Positions 44,519 to 51,701 are shown, numbered from the stretch's first letter. The stretch: DNA of 64,000 bases from Thioclava electrotropha (GCF_002085925.2 NZ_CP053562.1:3423501-3487500); one strand, 5' to 3'. Translations and numbers: made by a program. The notes: generated from the sequence alone by a model not told the origin.

Positions 44519-46115
44519 GCCTGACCGATAGTTGCCGCATGGCGCTGAAAATATCGACGATACTCGGCGTAACACCCCCGGCGGAAAGCAAAGCGCCGAG
44601 ATCAGTGGTGATCTCGGCGGCAAGGGCGTCTGGTGCGTATGGGTCGGGTCTCAACTCGACCCGCCTTATTAGTTCTCGAAGATGCTCATTGGCTTGGTGA
44701 ACAAGTTCGGGGTCGGCGAGCAGTGTCTCGAGCTCCTGCACGGCGCGCGCAAAGAGCGCTGCACTGTCGGTCGGAAGCTGTGGCAGCACCGAGCGGGTCT
44801 CCTGATGCTGAGACAGCTCGGCTTCGAGATTGGCGATCTCGCGTTCGAGCTCTTCCGCGCGCACCTTGTAAGCGCTGTATGGCGCGCCCTGCTCGATCGC
44901 TTCAAAGATCCGTTGGCGGCTGGTACACGCTTTCTTAAGACGACGCTCGAGCCGAGTTACAGCATTTGCGCCCTGGGCGCTCGCCAGCGCCTTGTACTCC
45001 GCCTTCAGCGCGGCGTCGAAGCTTGCAGCGAGCTCCGACGTCAGAAAGGTGCCCCGAAGCTTCGAGAAGACACGCGCCTCGATCCGATCACGGTGAATTG
45101 TCTTCTTGTTGTTGCACGCCCCCTTGCGGGCTTCGCGGCAGCCGAAATGGGTTCGGCCGACTTTCACATAGGTCGCGCCGCAGCAGCCGCAGACCAACAA
45201 ACCGCTCAACAGGTGCTTACTGCGCCGGGCCCCGACGGGATTGCCCTTGCTTTTGGCTTTTACGGCTTGGGTCGCAAGCTGCGTTTCTACTCGCTTCCAT
45301 AGATCTTGATCGATGATCCGGAGCGCCGGAATCTCGATCTCCGCGGCGGCGCCCGGGGTTTCGTAGACTTCTTTGCTGCCAGTTTCGGGATGATAGCGGC
45401 GTGACGTCTTCGCGACGCTTGCAATGCCGATGTAAAGACGATTGCGGAGTATGCCTTCGAACCGTGCCGGGTTGCCGCGGATGGTGCTGATATCCCATGT
45501 GCCGCCGCGTGGGGCCGGAATGCCATCTCCGTTCAGCCGCTTGACGATCGCCTGCGTCGAATGCCCATCAGCGAACTCGCGAAAGATGCGGCGCACAACT
45601 TCGGCCTCCTCGGGATCGATCTCGCGATTGAGCCCTTCGTCGCCTTCACACTTGCGGTAGCCATATGCGCTCGTGTGAAGCCGCTTTCGGGTGAGCCCCT
45701 GCACCATTCCGCGGCGCGTGTGTTCACCGATCATCTGCGCATAAAGCTGCGCGCCGAGCGCATTGATCAGAACTTTGAAGAAGTCCTGCTGACCTTCAGC
45801 TACAGAGTAAAGCTCGGCCTGCTGGAACTGGAACAGCTCGTAATGATTGAGCGCGTCGGCGATCTTGCGGGTGAGGCGGTCGACAGCTTCGATGACGATC
45901 GCATCGACCTGCCTCGCGTTGACCGCAGCGCACAGCGCCTGGAGGCCTTCGCGGCGCGTGTTGCGGCCCGATTTTTCGTAATCCGTGAAACGATGTGTCA
46001 CCACCCAGCCGCGCTCGGCCGCGAAACGCTCCGCCATGGCGACCTGATCGTCGATCGAAGTCTGCTTCTGGAGACCCGAGCTGTAGCGAGCATAGATTGC
46101 GACGCGTTTCGTCAT
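44433..46115 (-). CDS. Large serine recombinase (site-specific integrase), C-terminus extended into host DNA
   Basis: 560 residues. Resolvase N-domain with catalytic Ser12 in YARYSSGLQKQTS; EAVDRLTRK and the MIGEHTRRGM segment are conserved. A recombinase domain spans about residues 150-270. A zinc ribbon has Cys309/Cys312 and Cys326/Cys334 (CGCC...GC...AC). A coiled coil follows. Residues from 534 on (GALPPSPPEIPPGYFG...) are encoded by the host repeat beyond the attL core. In the excised circle the frame would instead end RQGA-stop at residue 535. The start overlaps a 56-aa ORF by four bases. Confidence 0.92.
   Translation of the reverse strand: MTKRVAIYARYSSGLQKQTSIDDQVAMAERFAAERGWVVTHRFTDYEKSGRNTRREGLQALCAAVNARQVDAIVIEAVDRLTRKIADALNHYELFQFQQAELYSVAEGQQDFFKVLINALGAQLYAQMIGEHTRRGMVQGLTRKRLHTSAYGYRKCEGDEGLNREIDPEEAEVVRRIFREFADGHSTQAIVKRLNGDGIPAPRGGTWDISTIRGNPARFEGILRNRLYIGIASVAKTSRRYHPETGSKEVYETPGAAAEIEIPALRIIDQDLWKRVETQLATQAVKAKSKGNPVGARRSKHLLSGLLVCGCCGATYVKVGRTHFGCREARKGACNNKKTIHRDRIEARVFSKLRGTFLTSELAASFDAALKAEYKALASAQGANAVTRLERRLKKACTSRQRIFEAIEQGAPYSAYKVRAEELEREIANLEAELSQHQETRSVLPQLPTDSAALFARAVQELETLLADPELVHQANEHLRELIRRVELRPDPYAPDALAAEITTDLGALLSAGGVTPSIVDIFSAMRQLSVRQGALPPSPPEIPPGYFGQGEEAVLLLLD
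44512..44534 (+). other. Left attachment site (attL) of the element
   Basis: Host repeat up to GCCCCCT (44512-44518), then an 8-base spacer counted from the proposed CC core (44513-44514), then arm GACCGATAGTTG (44523-44534). Relative to the right end, the arm is inverted and equally far from the core, as expected of the two half-sites of a phage-type attP. The recombinase gene reads through this site on the minus strand. Confidence 0.75.
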
Positions 46116-46282
46116 TGTGCTTTCTCCTTGTGAGGCGCGGCGGGGCTGTTGGCGGGGATCGCATTCGCGAGATCCCGGACAACAGCGCGCGCCAGCAGCC
46201 GCGCAATCGCGTTGCAGGCGGGCGGCACTGCCGTCGCTTCATCGAGCGTATCGTTCGCGGCGGTGATGGGGGCGGATGGCAT
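46112..46282 (-). CDS. Small protein (56 aa) coupled to the serine recombinase
   Basis: An ORF starting ATG 46282 (MPSAPITAANDTLDEATAVP) with AAGGAG seven bases upstream. Its TGA overlaps the recombinase ATG (ATGA), so it is almost certainly translated. The middle is a predicted amphipathic helix (ACNAIARLLARAVVRDLANA). No family is recognised. Its position would suit a helper or directionality factor for the recombinase, but that is inference only. Confidence 0.6.
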   Translation of the reverse strand: MPSAPITAANDTLDEATAVPPACNAIARLLARAVVRDLANAIPANSPAAPHKEKAQ

Positions 46283-46357
46283 GGCAAGCTCCTTCGTGAT
46301 GATCCTACGAAGAAGCTGGGTTCATCGGTCAGAGCGCGGAAATGCGATCACGAAAAA

Positions 46358-46568
46358 ATGCAACTCGCGTTTCAGAGTGGTCGCCAAGCAGCTCGAGTTC
46401 ATTTCGAACGAGCCCGCCCTCCTCCCAAGCAAATCTTCACGGGTCCTGACCCTAGTATTTCCTTAGAAGCTCTGGAACTCGCCGCCAAAAACGTCGAGAA
46501 TAATTAGCTCCGACAGCGGCTAGAAGCCACCGAGAAAGACCGGGATCACTGGCCCAGTATAGCTGAAA
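46358..46568 (+). pseudogene. Remnant ORF interrupted by IS copy 1 (5' part)
   Basis: A 49-codon frame (MQLAFQSGRQAARVHFERAR...) stops at TAG 46505-46507. The same frame then continues LRQRLEATEKDRDHWPSIAE to the IS edge. Removing the IS and one GAAA target copy joins it in frame to 47846-47895 (...KLIEKRRFSWPWSREK-stop). The coiled-coil-like sequence on both sides of the TAG suggests one ancestral gene with a nonsense mutation and a later IS insertion. The product is unknown. Confidence 0.4.
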
Positions 46569-46607
46569 TGAGCTACTCCCCATCTCTTGGACAGGATCTG
46601 ACGTAAT

Positions 46608-47459
46608 TTAAGCTACTCGTTGCACCTGCTGACCGGGTTGGTTGATATCATGTCTCTGCCAATAGACCAGCGCCGGTGGCTTGCCGCCGAGGGCTGAGTG
46701 AGGGCGCTGGTGGTTGTAGAAGGTCATCCATTTCCGGATCGCCGCCTTTGTCTCCGATCCTGTCTCCCAGGCATGCAGGTAGACGCATTCGTATTTCAGG
46801 GTTCGCCACAGCCGCTCGATGAAGATGTTGTCGAGGAATCGGCCTTTCCCATCCATCGAGATGCGCACGCCCGACCGGCGGAGCCGATCCGTCCAAGCGA
46901 AGGACGTGAACTGAGAACCCTGATCCGTATTCATTATCTCGGGCGGGCCGAACTTGTGGATGGCTTCGTTCAGCGCCTCGACACAGAAGTCGGCCTCCAG
47001 CGTGTTCGAGATCCGCCAAGACAGAACCTTGCGGGTGTGCCAGTCCATGATCGCCACGAGGTAGAGGAACCCGCGCCGCATGGGCAGGTAGGTGATATCC
47101 GAGCACCAGACCTGGTTCGGGCGATCCACCCGCAGACCTCGCAGCAGGTAGGGATAGGTCTTGTGCCCCTTCGCCGGCCTGCTTGTGTTGGGTTTCTGGT
47201 AAATCGGCATGAGCCCCATCAGGCGCATCAGTCGCCGTATCCGCTTCTCGTTCACCAGGTGGCCGTCGTTACGCAGGTGCCAGGTCATCTGGCGGACACC
47301 GAAGAACGGGGTCTCCAGGAACTGCTCGTCGATCTGCCGCATCAGGCCGAGGTTCTGTTCGGTTTCGCCCTTCGGCTCGTAGTAATAGGATGAGCGTGCG
47401 ATCGACAGCAGCTTGCACTGCTGCCCAATCGACAGATCCGAATGGTTCGGCTCGATCAT
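46608..47459 (-). CDS. IS3-family transposase OrfB, copy 1
   Basis: 283 residues from ATG 47459 (MIEPNHSDLS), with the frame open further upstream overlapping orfA. The DDE integrase core is intact: WCSDITYLP, NTDQGSQFT and DNIFIERLWRTLKYE. The functional transposase is normally an OrfA-OrfB fusion made by -1 frameshifting. A run of six T at the orfA 3' end (plus-strand AAAAAA 47502-47507) is the likely slip site. Confidence 0.92.
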   Translation of the reverse strand: MIEPNHSDLSIGQQCKLLSIARSSYYYEPKGETEQNLGLMRQIDEQFLETPFFGVRQMTWHLRNDGHLVNEKRIRRLMRLMGLMPIYQKPNTSRPAKGHKTYPYLLRGLRVDRPNQVWCSDITYLPMRRGFLYLVAIMDWHTRKVLSWRISNTLEADFCVEALNEAIHKFGPPEIMNTDQGSQFTSFAWTDRLRRSGVRISMDGKGRFLDNIFIERLWRTLKYECVYLHAWETGSETKAAIRKWMTFYNHQRPHSALGGKPPALVYWQRHDINQPGQQVQRVA

Positions 47460-47467
47460 GCCACGCC

Positions 47468-47761
47468 TCACTTCCCGCCCCAAGGCTTCAGCTTTCGTTC
47501 CAAAAAAGAGTTGGCCACCGCCAGCTCCCCGATCTTGGCGTGGAGCTCCTTCACCTGCTCCTCGTCGATCTCGGGCTTCCTTCGGCCCCCGCGCTCGAAC
47601 ACGCCCGACGCGCCTTCGAGCAAGGCCCGCTTCCATTGATGGATCATCGTTGGATGCACCCCGAACCGGCTCGCCAGCTCGGCCGCTGTCTCTTCACCCT
47701 TCAGGGCTTCCAGCGCGACCTTTGCCTTGAACTCGGGTGCGTGCTGCTTGCGTTTCGACAT
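47468..47761 (-). CDS. IS3-family transposase OrfA, copy 1
   Basis: 97 residues starting MSKRKQHAPEFKAKVALEAL, with a helix-turn-helix (TAAELASRFGVHPTMIHQWKR, about residues 24-44) and a C-terminal leucine-zipper-like helix. It binds the IS ends. It overlaps orfB, with a T-run near its 3' end as a candidate programmed frameshift site. Confidence 0.92.
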   Translation of the reverse strand: MSKRKQHAPEFKAKVALEALKGEETAAELASRFGVHPTMIHQWKRALLEGASGVFERGGRRKPEIDEEQVKELHAKIGELAVANSFLERKLKPWGGK

Positions 47762-47845
47762 CTCTGATCTCCTTCTCGTCGAAGATCAGCAGACTGCAAA
47801 TCGTAGCTTATGTCAGTGTCCGAATTTCAGGGGGTAGCTCAGAAA

Positions 47846-47895
47846 AGTTGATCGAGAAACGCCGGTTCTCATGGCCTTGGTCGCGTGAAAAATAG
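47846..47895 (+). pseudogene. Remnant ORF interrupted by IS copy 1 (3' part)
   Basis: In-frame continuation of the 46358-46568 fragment after IS removal: KLIEKRRFSWPWSREK then TAG. It is too short to stand alone. It ends nine bases before the STAS/HATPase gene. Confidence 0.4.
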
Positions 47896-47903
47896 GCAAA
47901 CCA

Positions 47904-48908
47904 ATGAATATTACTCTTCCGACATCTCTAGACCCCATTCCTTTAGCACAATTCGCAACTGAGCTTCATGAGCTCCCCGAAGCCGACGAGTATATAATCG
48001 ACTTCGGGCAGAAGAGATGGTTTCCGCCATTCTCAATGCTTCTCCTGAGTTCGATCTTTAGGACCTTCAGGGAAAACCGGCCAAACGGGCGGCGGCGCGC
48101 AATGAACTATGAACACCATGGCTATGCGGCCAATCTTGGCTTCTTCAAGTCGTTCGGCTTAAATCACGGCAAGGAGCCAGGGGAAGCTGCAGGAAGCTCG
48201 CGGTACATCCCCATCCGAGATCTCAATGTGGCCCAGATTAAGGATGAAGCTGTCGACCGTTTTCTTGAGGTCGGAGACGTGATTGAGGAGCGAGCTGCAG
48301 AACTCGCCAAGATACTAACTCAAGATGAAGCTGGTGATCTGCAGGATACGCTGACTTACTCGATCCGGGAAATCATGCGGAACGTTGTGGAGCACAGCAA
48401 GTCCGAGAACATTCATGTCTGTGCTCAGTACTGGCCCAGCCGGCATGAAGTCGAGGTGGGTATCGTTGATGATGGTATCGGCGTGCATGCAGCTCTTACC
48501 TCGAACCCTGCTCATGATGACTTGGGCGAGAAGGAAGCCCTTGAGCTCTCTCTGATGCCTGGCATCTCCGGTAACCCAATGGCTGGCAAGGGACGAAACG
48601 AGTGGAATAACTCGGGATACGGCCTCTACATGACTAACCGCATTTGCAGGAATGGTGGCCACTTCCTGATCTGCTCTGGCGGTCATGGCATCGAACTCAG
48701 CCAAGATGGCAAAGAGAACTTTGAAACCTCCTTCCAAGGTACTGCGATCCGCCTCTTCATCGACACAAGGAACCTAACGGACCTGAGAGGACGTCTCGCG
48801 GAGTTCGCGGAGGATGGCCGAGCGGCAGCAAAGGAGCTGGCAGGAGCGAATGATAGTCGAGCTTCGACTGCGTCTCAGATGCTACGCCGTGACTTTCAGG
48901 ACGCCTGA
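47904..48908 (+). CDS. STAS-like / histidine-kinase-type ATPase (HATPase_c) protein
   Basis: 334 residues. The N-terminal about 110 look STAS-like (EYIIDFGQKRWFPPFSMLLLSSIF). A Bergerat-fold ATPase domain follows: N-box REIMRNVVEHSKS (Glu156, Asn160), G1 box VDDGIGV (Asp190), and G2 box NSGYGLYMTNRI (236-247). There is no DHp domain, phospho-acceptor His or sensor. It may act like an anti-sigma-type kinase or a MORC/GHL-like ATPase; the role is unknown. It is AT-richer than the host genes and sits between IS copy 1 and the HTH gene. Confidence 0.75.
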   Translation: MNITLPTSLDPIPLAQFATELHELPEADEYIIDFGQKRWFPPFSMLLLSSIFRTFRENRPNGRRRAMNYEHHGYAANLGFFKSFGLNHGKEPGEAAGSSRYIPIRDLNVAQIKDEAVDRFLEVGDVIEERAAELAKILTQDEAGDLQDTLTYSIREIMRNVVEHSKSENIHVCAQYWPSRHEVEVGIVDDGIGVHAALTSNPAHDDLGEKEALELSLMPGISGNPMAGKGRNEWNNSGYGLYMTNRICRNGGHFLICSGGHGIELSQDGKENFETSFQGTAIRLFIDTRNLTDLRGRLAEFAEDGRAAAKELAGANDSRASTASQMLRRDFQDA

Positions 48909-48981
48909 CTGAAGGGAATCCAGCAGGCCCAAGCCGTGCACTTGGGCCTGCTGCTGTGCGCATGTGCTAATTGGGGCATGA

Positions 48982-49077
48982 TCAGATGACCTGCAGCACG
49001 CCGACGATCAGAGAAGCAATGGCAATGACGAGCATCACCCAGCGGTAGAAAGCATCATTCGTCACCAAGCGCTTCAT
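48982..49077 (-). CDS. 31-aa single-pass membrane protein coupled to the HTH gene
   Basis: An ORF starting ATG 49077 (MKRLVTNDAFYR), whose start overlaps the HTH gene stop (ATGA). Residues about 13-31 are one membrane helix (WVMLVIAIASLIVGVLQVI). It is too short for standard gene calling. The start/stop overlap and clear hydrophobic helix support translation. Such small proteins can be toxins or membrane regulators, but nothing shows which. Confidence 0.5.
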   Translation of the reverse strand: MKRLVTNDAFYRWVMLVIAIASLIVGVLQVI

Positions 49078-49598
49078 TCAGAGGCCGCCTTCTTTGCAGA
49101 ACTCCGCCGCTTGAGCCCCGGCTTCTCGGCCTTCTTCTTGATAGCTCTCGCCTCCTTCGCAGCCTGGACCTGATCCTGAGCAATCGGCTTCAAGCGCTCG
49201 ACCAAGGGCTTGAGGTCATACTCGTTAGAAGTCCTCGCTCCGGTCTTCTTGCTGAAGCGGGGGGTCCTCTTGATGAGACCCTCCTCTTCCAGATGTGCTA
49301 TCGCCCGCTGGATGGTCTTCTCTCCCACCCGAAGGCGATCGGCCAATGTGCGCTTGGAAGGCCAAGGCATTTCATCGGCCTTCCACCAGTGGTCAATCAG
49401 GTGGACCAGCACTGCCAACTCAGTTGCGTTGATCCCCAACCGGGCCTGCCCACGAAGCAGAGCACTAGGCAAAACCGTGTAGTTGGCTTCCATAGTCTCC
49501 TTGCCCCACTTCTGATCCAGGACTTTCAGCGTCGCTTGCGGATGCTGCTTGGGGTTGAGAGGGACCACGTTCGTGGCTTCATCTTCGTTCTCGGACAT
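49074..49598 (-). CDS. Winged helix-turn-helix protein
   Basis: 174 residues with a wHTH of replication-initiator/HTH_36 style: LGINATELAVLVHLIDHWW, MPWPSKRTLADRLRVGEKTIQRAIAHLEEEGLIKRT (about residues 77-112), then a Lys/Arg/Ala-rich tail. It could be a regulator of the element or a Rep-like protein. Upstream (49600-49870) lie palindromes TGGAC-N6-GTCCA and a 38-bp tandem duplication, plausible targets. Confidence 0.75.
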   Translation of the reverse strand: MSENEDEATNVVPLNPKQHPQATLKVLDQKWGKETMEANYTVLPSALLRGQARLGINATELAVLVHLIDHWWKADEMPWPSKRTLADRLRVGEKTIQRAIAHLEEEGLIKRTPRFSKKTGARTSNEYDLKPLVERLKPIAQDQVQAAKEARAIKKKAEKPGLKRRSSAKKAASE

Positions 49599-49700
49599 TA
49601 TAACCTCATTTCATGTTTCCGTGGCTATGAGATGAAGCTAAAAGTTCTTTATGTGAAGAGCCTTGCGCCTCAGGCCTATGGTCATATGAGACCCATGCTA

Positions 49701-49716
49701 TGGACTTTCAAGTCCA
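49701..49716. promoter_or_regulatory. Operator-like palindrome TGGAC-N6-GTCCA, site 1
   Basis: TGGACTTTCAAGTCCA. It shares both half-sites and spacing with 49847-49862, about 100 bases upstream of the HTH gene start. GTCCA half-sites also occur within the tandem 38-bp units next to it. Confidence 0.55.
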
Positions 49717-49719
49717 CAG

Positions 49720-49795
49720 GGGGCATGGTCTCGAGCGTCCACTAAAGAAGATGCATTGGGGCATGGTCTCGAGCGTCCACTAAAGAAGATGCATT
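49720..49795. repeat. Perfect 38-bp tandem duplication
   Basis: Two identical 38-base units, 49720-49757 and 49758-49795, each beginning GGGGCATGGTCTCGAGCG and ending AGAAGATGCATT. Each contains a GTCCA half-site. The units lie between the two TGGAC-N6-GTCCA palindromes in the HTH upstream region. This could be a regulator-binding array or iteron-like replication/transfer sequence. Confidence 0.8.
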
Positions 49796-49846
49796 CCGGA
49801 TACAGGACGCATTGTCAAAGGACGGAACATAGTAGGTATTAACCCA

Positions 49847-49862
49847 TGGACTCATATGTCCA
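49847..49862. promoter_or_regulatory. Operator-like palindrome TGGAC-N6-GTCCA, site 2
   Basis: TGGACTCATATGTCCA. The same 5-6-5 architecture as the site at 49701, with a different spacer, which argues for protein binding rather than duplication of sequence. Confidence 0.55.
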
Positions 49863-50228
49863 TAGATCAACCCATTTTTCTAATCGATCCGACAGGGAAA
49901 CAGACATGCAGAAGCGTGTTTAAGCGACAGCGACACAAGAACGTCGCTGATATTTGCTTGCCCCCCCGACTGCCCCAATGTCCGTTTCGACGGATTGCTG
50001 AGTGGCGTCGTTCCCTGGAACGAAGGTCGGCTCAGGGCCGCTAGGAGCTGTCACGCGCTGAGCATCGTGCAAACCAACAGTCTTGAACACACCGCGTCGC
50101 TCGAATGGAAGGAAAGTCGGGCGCGCCGGTTCCGGTTGAGTTTGGAGCATATGCGGAAAGGATTTGTTGGCGCGCCCAGGCGGATTACCACCGCCATCTC
50201 TTCGACGCCGCCCGGCGTCATATTTCCA
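49863..50228. other. Gap of the element without a supported gene
   Basis: A short frame begins inside operator site 2 (49856-50044), and another runs on the minus strand, but neither has a ribosome site or a recognisable product. The segment could hold the end of a decayed gene. Confidence 0.35.
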
Positions 50229-50564
50229 TCATGCGGCTCGCTGGGTACTGGTCGCGCGCTCGGCGCCGAATGCCACGGCAGCGCTATAGGAGGCATTGAT
50301 CGCGTCCCGAAGTCGACGCATCGCGCTGTCGAGATCGCGTGCAAATCGCCCTTCGGGTTCAATCCTTGCGAGGTGGCGCAGGATCTCCGCACCCGCCTCG
50401 CGAAAATTCTCACCAAAGACGTCGCCCTTGATCACAAGTCGCTCGCAAAAATCGCGATCAAACTCTGCGCCCCGAAGAGCGTCAACCGGCAGCGCATCGA
50501 GAGCGTCGATTGCCTCGCGCGCCATGGTGTTCACATCGTCGATCCGGTTCGGTTGCTGAAACAT
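50229..50564 (-). CDS. Hypothetical protein of the element (111 aa)
   Basis: 111 residues from ATG 50564 (MFQQPNRIDDVNTMAREAID) with AAGGA about seven bases upstream. The frame is open further upstream, but this start follows a large hairpin and has the ribosome site. Helical, with an acidic N-half; it includes LVIKGDVFGENFREAGAEIL. No family is recognised. It is the third gene of a minus-strand run starting with the PemK-like gene. Confidence 0.6.
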   Translation of the reverse strand: MFQQPNRIDDVNTMAREAIDALDALPVDALRGAEFDRDFCERLVIKGDVFGENFREAGAEILRHLARIEPEGRFARDLDSAMRRLRDAINASYSAAVAFGAERATSTQRAA

Positions 50565-50580
50565 CGGACATCCTTCCAAA

Positions 50581-50636
50581 GCTGAACTGCGGGCGCTGCG
50601 GCCCTCATCGAGGGGCCGCAGCGGTGGCGGTTCAGC
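50581..50636. other. Large intercistronic hairpin (between 146-aa and 111-aa genes)
   Basis: Outer stem GCTGAAC/GTTCAGC (7 bp), 6x6 internal loop, inner stem CGCTGCGGCCC/GGGCCGCAGCG (11 bp), 8-base terminal loop TCATCGAG. No T-run. The layout closely parallels the hairpin at 51145-51196 without sharing sequence. Confidence 0.65.
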
Positions 50637-50671
50637 CGATCCCATCAGGATCGTTCTGGACGATCGCGCGA

Positions 50672-51112
50672 TCATGCATCGCAGCGCATCTCTCCAAGCG
50701 CATCGAGCGCTTTTTGCGCCCAATATGCCTGTCCCTCGAGCTGCGTGCGGATCCCTCTCAGATCTGTCGCGACGGCGCGCATCGCGAGATGCGGCGGTGC
50801 CTCTTCGACGGAGAAACGCGGTCCGAGCCGCATGTAGCCGTCTTCGAGGTAGGCCCACTCGAGATCGTCATCGAGCGCGATGAGAGCTCGCGTGATCAGC
50901 GTTCGGGTGCGGCCGTTGGCTTCCGTCAGTCGACCGATCAGCGAGATGTCCTCGAAACCGGTGAAGAGCAACCAATCGTCGAGAAGCGGCGCGTTCTCGA
51001 GATCTTTCGGGGACGGCGTCGCGGTCGCTCCATGGACGACGTTTGCGAGCACATTGCGCTCTTTGCGGAGCTCTTCGGCGGTGAGTTCGGAGGGGTGTTT
51101 ATCGTGAGTCAT
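50672..51112 (-). CDS. Hypothetical protein of the element (146 aa)
   Basis: 146 residues from ATG 51112 (MTHDKHPSELTAEELRKERN). Helix-rich and acidic, with LLDDWLLFTGFEDISLIGRLTEANG in the middle. No signal peptide or known motif. It is flanked by two similarly built intercistronic hairpins within the minus-strand run 51.7-50.2 kb. Function unknown. Confidence 0.6.
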   Translation of the reverse strand: MTHDKHPSELTAEELRKERNVLANVVHGATATPSPKDLENAPLLDDWLLFTGFEDISLIGRLTEANGRTRTLITRALIALDDDLEWAYLEDGYMRLGPRFSVEEAPPHLAMRAVATDLRGIRTQLEGQAYWAQKALDALGEMRCDA

Positions 51113-51144
51113 GTATTACCTTTCGAAGAAATTGGGGACAGGCA

Positions 51145-51196
51145 GGGCTGCAAGATCCGTCCGCCTCGACAGGCAGGCGGACGGACGCTGCAGCCC
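51145..51196. other. Large intercistronic hairpin (between PemK-like and 146-aa genes)
   Basis: Outer stem GGGCTGCA/TGCAGCCC (8 bp), 3x3 internal loop, inner stem TCCGTCCGCCT/AGGCGGACGGA (11 bp), 8-base loop CGACAGGC. No terminator T-run follows on the minus strand. It may be an RNA-processing or stability element. Confidence 0.65.
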
Positions 51197-51212
51197 CAAT
51201 CGACGGCGCGCG

Positions 51213-51701
51213 TTACGGTTGGATGAGAGGTTTGGGGCGGTAGATCGCGACCCGCGGCCTCAGCCGGGACCGAACCTCGCGCGGTGCGGTCGCGAGTAGC
51301 GTCTCGACAGCCTCGAATTGTTCGCGCTGCGCGGGGCCGAGGCGCCCGATACGAGCATTGCGTTCAAACAGGTCGGAACCGGTCGCGATGAAGAGCCGAT
51401 GCGACGCGCGGAACATGGTGGGGCGATAGAGCCCGCAAGCGGCAGCTTGATCGTCATCAGCAATGACGATGTCATCTTCGCGCAGCAGTCGGCCTTCCGG
51501 GCTGACACCGGGCGCGACGATGTTCATCGGGGTATCACCGATCAGCCCGCGCGAGAGCAGCAAACAGGGACGCGTGCCGGGCGGGATGTCGAACTCGCCA
51601 TCACGCCTGCGGTCGGAGCCGTAGGGGAAGCGCATGAGGAAGATATCGCCCGGTTTGAGCTGGCCGCCCGGAAGCAGCCGAAGGTATCGGTCGTGGAGCA
51701 T
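51213..51701 (-). CDS. PemK/MazF-like fold protein
   Basis: 162 residues from ATG 51701 with GAGG six bases upstream. KPGDIFLMRFPYGSDRR followed by GTRPCLLLSRG resembles the N-terminal beta-barrel core of PemK/MazF endoribonuclease toxins (residues about 16-52). No partner antitoxin gene is adjacent upstream, where a structured non-coding region lies instead. It may be a lone toxin homologue or an unrelated barrel protein. First gene of a three-gene minus-strand run. Confidence 0.5.
   Translation of the reverse strand: MLHDRYLRLLPGGQLKPGDIFLMRFPYGSDRRRDGEFDIPPGTRPCLLLSRGLIGDTPMNIVAPGVSPEGRLLREDDIVIADDDQAAACGLYRPTMFRASHRLFIATGSDLFERNARIGRLGPAQREQFEAVETLLATAPREVRSRLRPRVAIYRPKPLIQP

Larger units (their letters stand above)
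46569..47841 (-). mobile_element. IS3-family insertion sequence, copy 1
   Basis: 1273 bases, oriented on the minus strand. Ends are TGAGCTACTCCCC (left) and TGAGCTACCCCC (right, reading inward), with GGACA also shared further in, giving imperfect terminal inverted repeats. The target duplication is GAAA (46565-46568 and 47842-47845). It carries orfA and orfB identical in protein to copy 2 at 54948-56219. It differs from copy 2 by one C in the right-end run (five versus four). Confidence 0.92.

Noticed and set aside
49720..49795. CRISPR-like repeat
   Set aside because: Only two directly adjacent units with no spacer between them; a tandem duplication, not a CRISPR array.
49856..50044. 62-aa plus-strand frame (MSIDQPIFLIDPTGK...)
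   Set aside because: The start lies inside an operator-like palindrome, there is no ribosome site, and the second half is Arg-rich without pattern. It is possibly a decayed gene.
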